In this document: piece after piece, positions 53,169 through 62,207 of the stretch
Numbering within the stretch: position 1 is the first letter of the stretch
Layout of the letters: every line of letters begins with the position of its first letter
Source: JBBROS01 sp965260935
Lineage (GTDB): Bacteria > Pseudomonadota > Alphaproteobacteria > Acetobacterales > Acetobacteraceae
Assembly: GCA_965260935.1 (NCBI GenBank)
Contig: OZ253374.1
Location: 3,596,001-3,660,000, forward strand
DNA length: 64,000 nucleotides
Direction of reading: 5' to 3'
Position numbers and translations under genes: made by a program
Notes under the pieces: generated by a model
The model's input: only the letters and a program-made list of their open reading frames with translations
What the model was told of the DNA's origin: nothing
Databases searched by the model: none

Positions 53169-53554
53169 TCAGCCCCCGCGCAACGCCGCGTCCGCCTTCT
53201 CGTCCCTCATGGCCTGCACCAGCGTATTAAGGCGCCGGACTTGCCGCTCGACGCCGCTGACCACCTCGCTCAATCCCAGCGTTTCGCCGCGCCCCCGCTC
53301 GACCGCGCCCGCGACGGCAACAGGTCGGTCCTCAGATTGTTCGCGAACCGCTGCACGAAGTCCGCCCGGCCGAAATTGACGGTGATGTCTGCCCGCATGC
53401 TCTCAACGGCGTCTTGCAAGCGGTCAATCCGCTCCATGGCATCCGCACGGAGTCTCGCCTGGCTGGCCTCAAGCTTCTCCTGGTTCGCCTCGATCCGCTC
53501 GCACCGAGCCTCGATCCGCTCCAGTATGGCCATCACGCCCGGAAGATCACCCAC
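53169..53554 (-). pseudogene. Small coiled-coil protein with frameshift
   Basis: From ATG 53554 the frame gives MGDLPGVMAILERIEARCER, IEANQEKLEASQARLRADAM and a heptad-rich helix up to NNLRTDLLP, then becomes basic and ends at a TGA near 53270. Another frame continues the same style to a clean stop at 53169: ETLGLSEVVSGVERQVRRLN, TLVQAMRDEKADAALRGG. A single frameshift around 53325 would join them into a protein of about 127 residues. Function unknown; probably inactive unless the assembly is wrong. Confidence 0.55.
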
Positions 53555-53692
53555 CGTCCAACTCCTTTCCGCTCCCTAACCCGCCGAACGTTCTAACCCG
53601 GCAACATCCTCCATGCCACACCCCCGTCCCCCTCAACCAAATCGGCAGCCAAGCCGTTTCCCACCCCGTCGAAACTCTTTACAACCCCCGCG

Positions 53693-54367
53693 ATGCCGAC
53701 CCCACAGAAAACCTGGCCGCCGTCCGCGCCGATCCTGGCCCCAAGCCTCCTCGCCGCCGATTTCGCCCGGCTGGCCGAGGAAACAGCCTCCGTCGAGCAA
53801 GCCGGCGCAGACTGGCTGCACCTCGACGTCATGGACGGCCATTTCGTCCCCAACCTCTCCTTCGGCCCCGCCGTGCTCGAAGCCCTACGCCCCCGCACGC
53901 GCCTCCTCTTCGACGTCCACCTGATGATCGCGCCCGTTGACCCCTACATAGAGGCCTTCGCCAAGGCCGGCGCAGACCACATCACCGTCCATGTCGAGGC
54001 CGGCCCCCACCTCCATCGCACCCTCCAAATCATCCGAGCTTACGGCAAGCGCCCGGGCGTAGCGATCAACCCCGCAACCCCGGCCGCCCACATCGCCCCC
54101 GTGATCGACGGCATCGACCAGATCCTCGTCATGACCGTCAACCCAGGCTTCGGCGGCCAGAGCTTCATCGAAAGCCAATACGCCAAGCTGCGTGAGCTTC
54201 GCGACATGGTGGGCAAGCGCCCCATCGTCATCGGCGCAGACGGCGGCGTCTCGGGCGCGAACGCCGCCCGAATCCTCGAAGCCGGCGCAGACATGCTCGT
54301 CGCCGGCACCGCGATCTTCGGCCAAACCGACCGCCGCGCCGCCCTCAACACCCTACGCAGCACCTGA
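53693..54367 (+). CDS. rpe: Ribulose-phosphate 3-epimerase
   Basis: Interconverts ribulose 5-phosphate and xylulose 5-phosphate. Motifs are ILAPSLLAADFARLAEET, DWLHLDVMDGHFVPNLSFGP (metal His and catalytic Asp), FDVHLMI, LVMTVNPGFGGQSFIESQ, and IGADGGVSGANAARILEAGA with the second catalytic Asp. 224 residues, normal length. The heparinase-like gene follows after 21 bp, a common alphaproteobacterial pairing. Confidence 0.95.
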   Translation: MPTPQKTWPPSAPILAPSLLAADFARLAEETASVEQAGADWLHLDVMDGHFVPNLSFGPAVLEALRPRTRLLFDVHLMIAPVDPYIEAFAKAGADHITVHVEAGPHLHRTLQIIRAYGKRPGVAINPATPAAHIAPVIDGIDQILVMTVNPGFGGQSFIESQYAKLRELRDMVGKRPIVIGADGGVSGANAARILEAGADMLVAGTAIFGQTDRRAALNTLRST

Positions 54368-54388
54368 GCCCGCATCGAAACGACAAAG

Positions 54389-55981
54389 ATGATTGATCCT
54401 TCCCGCTGGGCGCGCGACGCCCGCCGCGCCTTTTCCCGTATGCCCTCGCTCCGCATGGCCCGGCCTCCCGACGCCCCGGCGCTCTCCATCCGCGACCCCT
54501 GGCCCGGCGACGTCGCCCGCGGCGCACGCCTCCTCAAAGGCGAGATGGAACTCGGCGGCAGCGTCCGCCCCTTCGGCCCCGGCGCCTGGACCGACGCCGC
54601 CGGGCCGCCCGCCATGCGCGCCGTGATCCATGGCTTCGCCTGGCTGCGGGACCTCCGCGCCCTCGGCACCGACGGCGCCCGCGCCCGCGCCCGCGCCCTC
54701 GCCGCCGACTGGATCGCAACCCAGTCCCGCGACCGCATCAGCCGCCGCGCCGACGTGATCGGCAGCCGCGTCACCGCCTGGCTCGCCCATTACGACTTCT
54801 TCGTCGCCAGCGCCGAGGACCAGTTCCGCGCCGCCGTCATGTCCCGCCTGGTCGCCGACGCGCGCATGTTGGCCGCCGCGATCCCCGCCGACGAGATCGA
54901 CGCCCGGGCGCTCACCGCGCTCAAGGGCCTGATCGCGGCCTCCGTCGCCCTCCCGGCCCAGGCCGCCTACATGACCCGCGCCATGCGTCTCCTGCCGCAG
55001 GAGATCGCCCGCCAGGTCCTGCCCGACGGCTGCCACGCCGAACGCAGCCCGGCCGCCCAGCTTTCCGCGCTCAAGGACCTGCTCGAAATCCGCGCCCTGC
55101 TGCAGGCGGCCCTCGCCCAGCCCTCCGCAGCCCTCGCCTCGGCCATCGAACGCATGGCCCCCGCTCTGCGCAGCTTATGCCACGGCGACGGCGGCCTTGC
55201 CCTGTTCAACGGCGCGCGGGAAGACAGCCCCGGCTTGATCGAGATGGTGCTGAGCCAAGCGGGCCGCGCCGGCCGCATCTCCGCCGGGCTGACTGAGAGC
55301 GGGTTCCAGCGGATGCAGGCCGGCCCCAGCGTGCTGATCGTCGATTGCGGCCCGCCGCCGCCGCAGGGACTGGACCGGTCGGCCCACGCCGGCGCCTTGT
55401 CGATGGAACTCTCGGTCGGCCGCGAACGCCTGATCGTCAACTGCGGCGCGGCCCCGCCCTCGGTCGGTCCCTGGCGCGACGCCGCGCGCGCCACCGCCGC
55501 GCACTCGACGCTGGTCGTCGCCGACACCAACTCCTCCGAACTCAAGCCGGAGGGACTCGGGCGCGTCCCCAGCGTTGTCGAAGCGCAGCGGCAGGAGGCC
55601 AACGGCGCGCATTGGCTCGAAGCGAGCCACGACGGCTATCAGCCCCTCAACGGCGCTGTCCACCACCGCCGCCTCTACATGGCCGAGAGCGGCGAGGACA
55701 TCCGCGGCGAGGACAGCATCGAATCGCCCGAACCGCTGCCCTTCGTCATCCGCTTCCACCTGCACCCCGCGGTCATGCCCACCTTGCAAGGCGACGGCCA
55801 CAACGTCGTCCTCCGCCTCCCGGGCGGCTCGATCTGGTCGCTTCGCACCAAGGGTGCGGCGATGACACTGGAAGAAAGCGTCTACCTGGGCGGCCCCGAG
55901 CAGCGGGCGACGCAGCAGGTGGTCGTGACCGGCGAGGAAGGCTCCCGGAAAGCGGAGTGGGCGATCACCAAGATCGGGTAA
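54389..55981 (+). CDS. Heparinase II/III family protein
   Basis: A 530-residue protein with an N-terminal alpha/alpha-toroid-like region (about 75-270; WLRDLRALGTDGARARARAL, LAHYDFFVASAEDQFRAAVM, RQVLPDGCHAERSPAAQLSA) and a C-terminal beta-sandwich typical of heparinase II/III-like lyases (GALSMELSVGRERLIVNCGA, HSTLVVADTNSSEL, ASHDGYQPLNGAVHHRRLYM). It probably degrades an acidic polysaccharide. No signal peptide is obvious, unlike true secreted heparinases. It follows rpe directly. Confidence 0.88.
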   Translation: MIDPSRWARDARRAFSRMPSLRMARPPDAPALSIRDPWPGDVARGARLLKGEMELGGSVRPFGPGAWTDAAGPPAMRAVIHGFAWLRDLRALGTDGARARARALAADWIATQSRDRISRRADVIGSRVTAWLAHYDFFVASAEDQFRAAVMSRLVADARMLAAAIPADEIDARALTALKGLIAASVALPAQAAYMTRAMRLLPQEIARQVLPDGCHAERSPAAQLSALKDLLEIRALLQAALAQPSAALASAIERMAPALRSLCHGDGGLALFNGAREDSPGLIEMVLSQAGRAGRISAGLTESGFQRMQAGPSVLIVDCGPPPPQGLDRSAHAGALSMELSVGRERLIVNCGAAPPSVGPWRDAARATAAHSTLVVADTNSSELKPEGLGRVPSVVEAQRQEANGAHWLEASHDGYQPLNGAVHHRRLYMAESGEDIRGEDSIESPEPLPFVIRFHLHPAVMPTLQGDGHNVVLRLPGGSIWSLRTKGAAMTLEESVYLGGPEQRATQQVVVTGEEGSRKAEWAITKIG

Positions 55982-56038
55982 GCGGCAGAGGAGCCAACCG
56001 CGCCTGATCTCGCCCTGTCCTCCACGATAAACGGCCTC

Positions 56039-57460
56039 CTAAACCAACCCGGCAACCGCCCGCCCCGCCCCGCCATCGCCGGCCTCCCTCGCCTCCTCCA
56101 ACGCCGGCACCAGCAGCACCGCCCGAAGGCCCGGCTCCGCGCGCTCCAGGGCCAGCTCCCCCCCATGCAACTGCGCCACCGCGCGCACCAGCGTCAGCCC
56201 AAGACCGAAGCCCGGCGTGTGCCGCGCACTCTCCCCGCGGAAAAACCGCTCCGTCGCCCGCTTCACGTCGCCCTCGGGAATGCCCGGCCCCTCGTCCGCC
56301 ACGCTCAGCGACAGCATCCCGCCCCCAGCCGTTCCGCCCAGCCGCACCGCCCGCCCCGCCGGCGAGAACTTCAGCGCATTATCCAGCAAGTTGGTCAACG
56401 CCTGCTGAATCAGCTCACGGTCCCCCCGCACCGGCAGCGAAGGGTCGGCAAACACCTCCAGCCGCAGCCCCCGCTCCTCCGCCACCGCCGAGTAAAGCTC
56501 CGCCAAGTCGTTCAACAACGGCGTCGCGTCGAACCGCGTGAACGCCGACCGCCGCGCCCCCGCCTCGATCTCGCTGATCCGCAGCAGCGCCTGGAATACT
56601 GCCGTGATCCCGTCCAGATCCGCGAGCGCCCGGTCAATCGTCCCCCGCATCTCCTCAACCGACCCGGCATGGCCCGCCGCGTCCTCCAGCCGCGCCCGCG
56701 CCCGCGTGATCGGTGTCCGCAAGTCATGCGCGATCGCGTTCGAAACCTGCCGCACCCCGTCCATCAGCCGCCCGATCCGGTCGAGCATGTCGTTGATCGT
56801 CTCCGCCACCCGGTCGAACTCGTCGCCGCGCCCGGACAGCGTCACCCGCCGTGACAAATCCCCCGCCGAGATCGACGCCGCCGTCTCGGACACGTGATGC
56901 AGCATCCGCCGGAACAGCCGCTGGATCGCCACCGCCCCGGCGACGCTCAGCAGCACGATCAGCAGCAGCGCCCAGGCCAGGGTCTGCGTCAGCAACTCCC
57001 GCAACGACGCCCGCGGCGCAACGTCGCGCCCAACCAGCAGCGAGTAGCCGGACGGCAGCGCGTAGCGGTGTAGCCGCGCCAGCGTCTCCGCCCCCCGGCG
57101 CTTGACCCGGATCTCGTAAACCGGCCCCGTTTTCGTCACCGCCAGCGGCCACGACGTCAGGTTTCCCGCGATCCGCTGCCCGGCCGGGTCGATCACCAGG
57201 TAGATCGCGTCGTTGTCGACGTTCCCCGCCAGCCGCTGCTCGATCGTCGCCAGCAACGCCCGCGGTCCGCCCTCTTGCCACTGCTCGGCCAATCCCAACG
57301 CATCCGCCTGGATCGCCGCATCCACCTGCCCGTTCAGCAACGTCAGCGTCGCCGACCACAGCACGCCGACCAGGATAAAGGCGCTCAGCCCGAACATCGC
57401 GGCGTAGCCCAAGGCAAGCCGCACCCCCGCGGAGCGCAGAAAGCCCCGCCACCGCCGCAT
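56039..57460 (-). CDS. Sensor histidine kinase (EnvZ-type)
   Basis: Membrane-bound two-component sensor of 473 residues. TM1 (about 12-36), a periplasmic domain (about 37-165), TM2 (about 170-192), HAMP (RLFRRMLHHVSETAASISAG), HisKA with the phospho-acceptor in SNAIAHDLRTPITRARARLE, and HATPase_c with NLLDNALKFSP (N), DEGPGIP (G1) and GFGLGLTLVRAVA (G2). All catalytic motifs are intact. Its ATG shares a base with the stop of the response regulator gene (TGATG). Confidence 0.94.
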   Translation of the reverse strand: MRRWRGFLRSAGVRLALGYAAMFGLSAFILVGVLWSATLTLLNGQVDAAIQADALGLAEQWQEGGPRALLATIEQRLAGNVDNDAIYLVIDPAGQRIAGNLTSWPLAVTKTGPVYEIRVKRRGAETLARLHRYALPSGYSLLVGRDVAPRASLRELLTQTLAWALLLIVLLSVAGAVAIQRLFRRMLHHVSETAASISAGDLSRRVTLSGRGDEFDRVAETINDMLDRIGRLMDGVRQVSNAIAHDLRTPITRARARLEDAAGHAGSVEEMRGTIDRALADLDGITAVFQALLRISEIEAGARRSAFTRFDATPLLNDLAELYSAVAEERGLRLEVFADPSLPVRGDRELIQQALTNLLDNALKFSPAGRAVRLGGTAGGGMLSLSVADEGPGIPEGDVKRATERFFRGESARHTPGFGLGLTLVRAVAQLHGGELALERAEPGLRAVLLVPALEEAREAGDGGAGRAVAGLV

Positions 57461-58137
57461 CACCCCGCCCGCAGCATGTATCCCGCGCTGCGCACGGTAT
57501 GCAGCATCGCCGCCCCGAACGGCTTGTCGATCTTCTGCCGCAGCCGGCTCACGTGCACGTCCACCACATTGGTCTGCGGGTCGAAATGGTAGTCCCAAAC
57601 CCCTTCCAGCAGCATCGTCCGCGTCACCACCTGCCCCGCGTGCCGCATCAGGTACTCCAGCAGCCGGAACTCGCGCGGCTGCAAGTCGATCCTGCGCCCC
57701 TCCCGCCGCACCGAGCGGGACAGCAAATCCATCTCCAAAGTCCCCACCGTCAACTGCGTCTCCGGCCCGGCGTTGCGCCCGCGCCGGGCCAGCGCCTCCA
57801 CCCGCGCCAGCAACTCGCTGAATGAGAACGGCTTGGTAAGATAGTCGTCCCCGCCCGCCTTCAGCCCCCGCACCCGGTCGTCCACCTGCGCCATCGCCGA
57901 CAGGAACAGCACCGGCGTCCGGTTGTCCTGCCCCCGCAGCGTCTCCAGCACGCGCAAGCCGTCGATCCCGCCCGGCAGCATACGGTCCAGGATGATGGCG
58001 TCGAACGGCTCGCTCGCCGCCATGAACAGCCCGTCCCGCCCGTTGTCCGCATGTTCAACCAGATGCCCCGCTTCCCGCAGCCCCTTTGCCACATACGAGG
58101 CCACGTCGCGGTCATCCTCGACGATGAGGATCCGCAT
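57460..58137 (-). CDS. OmpR/PhoB-family response regulator
   Basis: A 225-residue DNA-binding response regulator. The receiver starts MRILIVEDDRDVASYVAKGL with the acidic pair, the phospho-acceptor Asp is in DAIILDRMLPGGIDGL, and the Lys switch is in YLTKPFSFSELLAR. The C-terminal winged helix reads LQPREFRLLEYLMRHAGQVV, LEGVWDYHFDPQTNVVDVHV, SRLRQKIDK. It is upstream of and coupled to the sensor kinase, and 3 bp downstream of the HtrA-like gene, so all three probably form one operon. Confidence 0.95.
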   Translation of the reverse strand: MRILIVEDDRDVASYVAKGLREAGHLVEHADNGRDGLFMAASEPFDAIILDRMLPGGIDGLRVLETLRGQDNRTPVLFLSAMAQVDDRVRGLKAGGDDYLTKPFSFSELLARVEALARRGRNAGPETQLTVGTLEMDLLSRSVRREGRRIDLQPREFRLLEYLMRHAGQVVTRTMLLEGVWDYHFDPQTNVVDVHVSRLRQKIDKPFGAAMLHTVRSAGYMLRAG

Positions 58138-58140
58138 CCC

Positions 58141-59235
58141 CTACTCCCGCCGCTCCGAAGGCCGTCGCCCGACCACGACCGGCAGCTCCGTCCGCTCCCC
58201 CGACCGCTCGAACAACAGCCGCACCGAACTGCCGGGCGTCGCCGCCGTCACCGCCCGGATCAGCTCCTGCGCCGTCTCCACCCGCTTGCCATCGACCTCC
58301 AGCACCACGTCCCCGGGCCGCAGCCCCGCCGTCATCGCCGGCCCGCCCCGCTCAACGCTCGCGACCGCCACCCCGGCCAGCCTTCCTCCCGCCCGCTCCG
58401 ACGTCGCGTCCTCGACCGAGACCCCCAGCCATCCCCGGTCCACCCGCCCCGTCCGGCGCAGGTCGTCCACCACCTTGGCCGCGATCTCGCTCGGCACGGC
58501 GAACCCGATCCCGACCGAGCCGCCCGTCGGCGACACGATGGCCGTGTTCACCGCGATCACCTGCCCCGCCATGTTGAACGTCGGTCCCCCCGAGTTCCCC
58601 GGGTTGATCGGCGCGTCGATCTGCAGGAAGTCGTCGAGCGGCCCCGCCCCGATGTCCCGCCCCCGCGCCGACACGATCCCGGCGGTCATGCTGGTCCCCA
58701 CCCCGAACGGGTTGCCCGCGGCCAGGATCCAGTCGCCGACCTCCACCGCCCGGCTGTCCCCCCAGCCGACGGTTGGCAGCGGCGTCGAACTGTCCACGCG
58801 GATCACGGCGATGTCGGTCAGCTCGTCGTTGCCGATCACCGTCGCCGTCAGCTCCCGCCCGTCCGACAGCGTCACGCCGATCTTGTTGGCCCGCCCCACC
58901 ACGTGCGTGTTGGTCACGATGATCCCGGACGAATCGATCACGAACCCGCTGCCCGCGCCCAGGATCGCCTCGCGCCGCCCGCGCAGCCGAGGCGGCAGGT
59001 TCCGGCGCGGCGCCACGCCCTCGATTACGGAGATGTTCACCACCGCCGGCGCCACCCGCTTCACCAGCGGCGCGAAGCTCGTCGGCGACCCGGCCCGCGG
59101 CCCTCCGACAGCCGCCCCCTGCGGCGTCTGTGCAGCCATGCAGCCCGACAACAGCGAAGCCAAGGCGAACATGGCAAGGCGCAAAACCCAGTACTCCTTC
59201 GTCTGCGCCATCAATGAACACAGATGGCAAAACAT
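58141..59235 (-). CDS. HtrA-like serine protease, predicted lipoprotein
   Basis: S1C (DegP/HtrA) protease of 364 residues with an N-terminal lipobox (LASLLSGC), so it is probably membrane-anchored. The catalytic triad is in VTNTHVVGRANK (His), DELTDIAVIRVD (Asp) and INPGNSGGPTFN (Ser). One PDZ domain follows (about 265-355; GWLGVSVEDA, GLRPGDVVLEVDGKRV). The first ATG (59235) touches the hrpB stop; ATG 59211 is an alternative start. With the two-component genes directly downstream, a role in envelope stress is likely. Confidence 0.9.
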   Translation of the reverse strand: MFCHLCSLMAQTKEYWVLRLAMFALASLLSGCMAAQTPQGAAVGGPRAGSPTSFAPLVKRVAPAVVNISVIEGVAPRRNLPPRLRGRREAILGAGSGFVIDSSGIIVTNTHVVGRANKIGVTLSDGRELTATVIGNDELTDIAVIRVDSSTPLPTVGWGDSRAVEVGDWILAAGNPFGVGTSMTAGIVSARGRDIGAGPLDDFLQIDAPINPGNSGGPTFNMAGQVIAVNTAIVSPTGGSVGIGFAVPSEIAAKVVDDLRRTGRVDRGWLGVSVEDATSERAGGRLAGVAVASVERGGPAMTAGLRPGDVVLEVDGKRVETAQELIRAVTAATPGSSVRLLFERSGERTELPVVVGRRPSERRE

Positions 59236-61629
59236 TCAATGCTCGCCCGGGTTCTCCGGCCAATCATGCTTCGGGTAGCGCCCCCGCATGTCCTTGCGCG
59301 CGTCCGCCCAGGCCCCAGCCCAGAACCCCTCCAGGTCGGCCGTCACCGCGATCGGCCGCCCCGCCGGCGACAGCAGCGCCAGCCGCACCGCCTGCCGCCC
59401 GTCCGCGAGGAGCGGCGTCCGCTTCAACCCGTAGAAATGCTGCGCCTTGGCGCTCGCCACCGGCACCGGCGCAGCATAGTCCACCGCCGCCCGCCCGCCG
59501 GGCAGCGCCAGGTGCGTCGGCAGCAGCCGGTCCAGCTCCGCCATCCCTCGATGCCCGATCCAGCCCCGCAGGATGGCGGCAAGGTCGAGCCGGGCCAGGT
59601 GCTCCAGCCGCTGCATCCCGGCCAGGTGCGGCGCGAGCCACTCCTGCGCCGCCCCGGCCAGGCCCGCGTCCGAGATGTCCGGCGCGTCGGGATGGAGCCC
59701 GCGCCACAACGCCGCCCGCGCCTGAAGCTGCCGGGCCGCGTCGGTCCAAGGCAGCAGGCCGAGCTTCCGCCCCGCCGCCTCCGCCAACGCCGCGGCCATC
59801 TGCTGCGGGTCGGCCTCGATGGTCCGGTCCTCCAGCACCAGCGCCCCCAGCCGCCGGCGTCGGCGGGACACAACCATCCCGCTCGCCGCGTCGAACCCGC
59901 TCTCCACCGTCTCGGTCACGCACGCGGCGACGCGCGCCGGCAACGCCCCCGCGTCCAGCGCCGCCGCCAGCCGGATCGCCGTCCCGCTCTTCTGGTCGAA
60001 CGTCGCCGCTACCAGCAGCGCCTCGTTCGCCAGCGGGTCCGCCCGCGACAGCTTCCCGCTCCCGCCGCCGCTCAGCCGGAAGCTGCCGGGCTCCCGCCGC
60101 TGGCCGATCCGGTCCGGGAACGCCGCCGCCAGCAACGGCCCCGGCGCCCCCTCCGCCGCTGCATCGGTCCCGAGCCGCCGCCGGTAGACCCCCGCCTGCC
60201 GCCGTATGCGCGAGATCGCCCCGCGGTCCCCGATCCCCCGGCCCTCCAACGCGTCCAGCCGCAAATCCACCCCCGCCGGCGCGTCCCGCCCCGGCAACGG
60301 ATCCCGCTCCTCCAGCAGCGCCGCCAAGTCCGCCGCCCGCGACGCCTCCCCCGGCGTTCCTGCCGCCAGCATCATCGCCGCCAGCCGCGGGTGCGACCCG
60401 AGCGCCGCCATCTTCTGCCCCAAGGGCGTGATTCGCCCGTCCTCCAGCGCCCCCAGCAGCGTGAGCAATGCCGACGCCGCGGCCAGCGGCCCGGCCGGCG
60501 GCGGATCGGGGAACGGCAGCCGCTCCGGCGGCGTCCCCCAGGCGGCGCACCCCAGCACGAGCCCGGACAACTCCGCCTCCAGGATCTCCGGCCGGTCATA
60601 CGGCGCCAGGCTGCGCTGCATCGCCCGCGTCCACAGCCGGACCGCCGCCCCCGGCGCCTCGCGCCCCGCCCGCCCGGCTCGCTGGTCCGCCGCCGCCCGG
60701 CTCACCCGCACGGTCCTGAGCCGCGTCAGCCCGCTGCCGGGATCGAGCTTCGGCGACCGCCGGAACCCGCCGTCGATCACGACCCGGATGCCCGGCACCG
60801 TCAGCGACGTTTCCGCAATGCTGGTCGCCAGCACCACCCGCCGCCCGCGCGCCAAGCTCAACGCTGCATCCTGCTCGCCCGGCGGCAACTCCCCGTGCAG
60901 CGGCAGCACCGCTGCGCCGCACCCCGTCAGCGCCGCCTCGGTGCGCCGGATCTCGCCCATGCCGGGCAGGAACGCCAGCACGTCCCCCGTGTGCGCCGCC
61001 AGCGCCGCCCGCACCGCCCGCGCCATCGCCTCCGGCAAGTCCCGCACGTCCATCACGTCCCGCGCCGCGTGTTCCACCTCAACCGGGAACATCCGCCCCC
61101 CGCTCTCGATCACCGCGGCATCCATCAAGCCCGCCAGCCGCCCGCTATCGAGCGTCGCCGACATCGCCAGCAATCGTAGGTCGGGCCGCAGCAACCGTTG
61201 CGAATCAAGGCACAGCGCCAGCGCCATGTCGGCATCAAGGCTCCGCTCGTGCACCTCGTCGAGCAGCACCGCCGCCACCCCTTCGAGCGCCGGGTCGGTG
61301 ATCAGCCGCCGCAGCAGCAACCCTTCCGTCAGCACCTCGACCTGCGTCTCGCCCGAGACCGCGCTCTCCAGCCGCGTGCGGAACCCGACCCGCCGCCCAA
61401 CCGGCTCGCCCAGCAGGGAGGCCATCCGCACGGCCGCCGCCCGCGCCGCCAGCCGCCGCGGCTCCAGCACGATGACCCGCCCGCCCCGCCGCCAGCCCGC
61501 ATCGAGCAGCGCAAGCGGGACGGCCGTCGTCTTGCCCGCCCCCGGCGGCGCAGCCAGCACCGCGTTGCCCCTCAACAGCGCATCGAGCAGCCGCGGCAGC
61601 GCCTCGGCAATGGGCAGGTCCGGCAGCAT
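59236..61629 (-). CDS. hrpB: ATP-dependent helicase HrpB
   Basis: DEAH-box helicase of 797 residues. Walker A is APPGAGKTTAVPLALLD, the Walker B/DEAH equivalent is LLDEVHERSLDADMALAL, motif III is MSATLDSGRLAGLMD, and later motifs are VVLATSIAETSLTVPGIRVV and RAGRAGREAPG. The C-terminal HrpB domain includes KHDWPENPGEH. Helicases of this type are widespread; in E. coli hrpB is non-essential and its role is unclear. Length normal. Confidence 0.95.
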   Translation of the reverse strand: MLPDLPIAEALPRLLDALLRGNAVLAAPPGAGKTTAVPLALLDAGWRRGGRVIVLEPRRLAARAAAVRMASLLGEPVGRRVGFRTRLESAVSGETQVEVLTEGLLLRRLITDPALEGVAAVLLDEVHERSLDADMALALCLDSQRLLRPDLRLLAMSATLDSGRLAGLMDAAVIESGGRMFPVEVEHAARDVMDVRDLPEAMARAVRAALAAHTGDVLAFLPGMGEIRRTEAALTGCGAAVLPLHGELPPGEQDAALSLARGRRVVLATSIAETSLTVPGIRVVIDGGFRRSPKLDPGSGLTRLRTVRVSRAAADQRAGRAGREAPGAAVRLWTRAMQRSLAPYDRPEILEAELSGLVLGCAAWGTPPERLPFPDPPPAGPLAAASALLTLLGALEDGRITPLGQKMAALGSHPRLAAMMLAAGTPGEASRAADLAALLEERDPLPGRDAPAGVDLRLDALEGRGIGDRGAISRIRRQAGVYRRRLGTDAAAEGAPGPLLAAAFPDRIGQRREPGSFRLSGGGSGKLSRADPLANEALLVAATFDQKSGTAIRLAAALDAGALPARVAACVTETVESGFDAASGMVVSRRRRRLGALVLEDRTIEADPQQMAAALAEAAGRKLGLLPWTDAARQLQARAALWRGLHPDAPDISDAGLAGAAQEWLAPHLAGMQRLEHLARLDLAAILRGWIGHRGMAELDRLLPTHLALPGGRAAVDYAAPVPVASAKAQHFYGLKRTPLLADGRQAVRLALLSPAGRPIAVTADLEGFWAGAWADARKDMRGRYPKHDWPENPGEH

Positions 61630-61634
61630 GAACC

Positions 61635-62207
61635 CTACGGGGACGGCGGCGAAAGGTCCTGCTGCTCGACCGGGGCCGGCTCCGGCGCCGTGCTCGTCGT
61701 TTGCAGGTAGTCCCGCAGCGACTTCCGCATCTGGAACTCCAGCTCGACGTTCATATCGTCCAGCATCTGCTTGGTCATGTCATACACCGCGGCCCGGAGG
61801 TCGTCCCCCACCGGCTCCACCCGCCGCACCACCCGCGCCTCGGCGAACCCGGCCCGCTCACCGCCCGTGGTCATGATGTCCACTTCGAGCGCGAACGTCC
61901 CGTCAAGTCCGCCCCCGCTCTCGGCGATCTGCGCCTCGCCGACCTTGACCAGCGCCGTCCCGCTCGATCCCGCGGCCGAGAGCCGGTCCTGCGCCAACTG
62001 CCGCAGCGCGTCCGCCGCCGGCACTGGCGAGACCGAATCGAGCGGACTCGGCGGTGGCAGCGGCGCGTAGTCGATCGAGGCCACGTTCAACCGCAGCGGC
62101 GTCAGGTACCCGTAGCGCAGCGGCGGATATGCGCGCGGCCCCTCCCCCCCGGCGCAGCCAGCCAGCCACGCCGCGGCAAGCAGCGCGGAAAACCGAGACA
62201 GCCTCAT
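61635..62207 (-). CDS. Predicted lipoprotein, hypothetical
   Basis: A 190-residue protein with a lipoprotein signal (LLAAAWLAGC, Cys near residue 18). The mature part has YPPLRYGYLTPLRLNVASID, AADALRQLAQDRLSAAGSSG and a helical C-terminal region (DMTKQMLDDMNVELEFQMRK). Similar proteins accompany hslO in alphaproteobacteria; function unknown. Its ATG shares four bases with the hslO stop (ATGA), and hrpB begins 5 bp after its own stop. Confidence 0.75.
   Translation of the reverse strand: MRLSRFSALLAAAWLAGCAGGEGPRAYPPLRYGYLTPLRLNVASIDYAPLPPPSPLDSVSPVPAADALRQLAQDRLSAAGSSGTALVKVGEAQIAESGGGLDGTFALEVDIMTTGGERAGFAEARVVRRVEPVGDDLRAAVYDMTKQMLDDMNVELEFQMRKSLRDYLQTTSTAPEPAPVEQQDLSPPSP

Noticed and set aside
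59224..61876. Long plus-strand frames opposite hrpB
   Set aside because: Antisense to a well-conserved helicase, with Arg/Pro-rich low-complexity products only.
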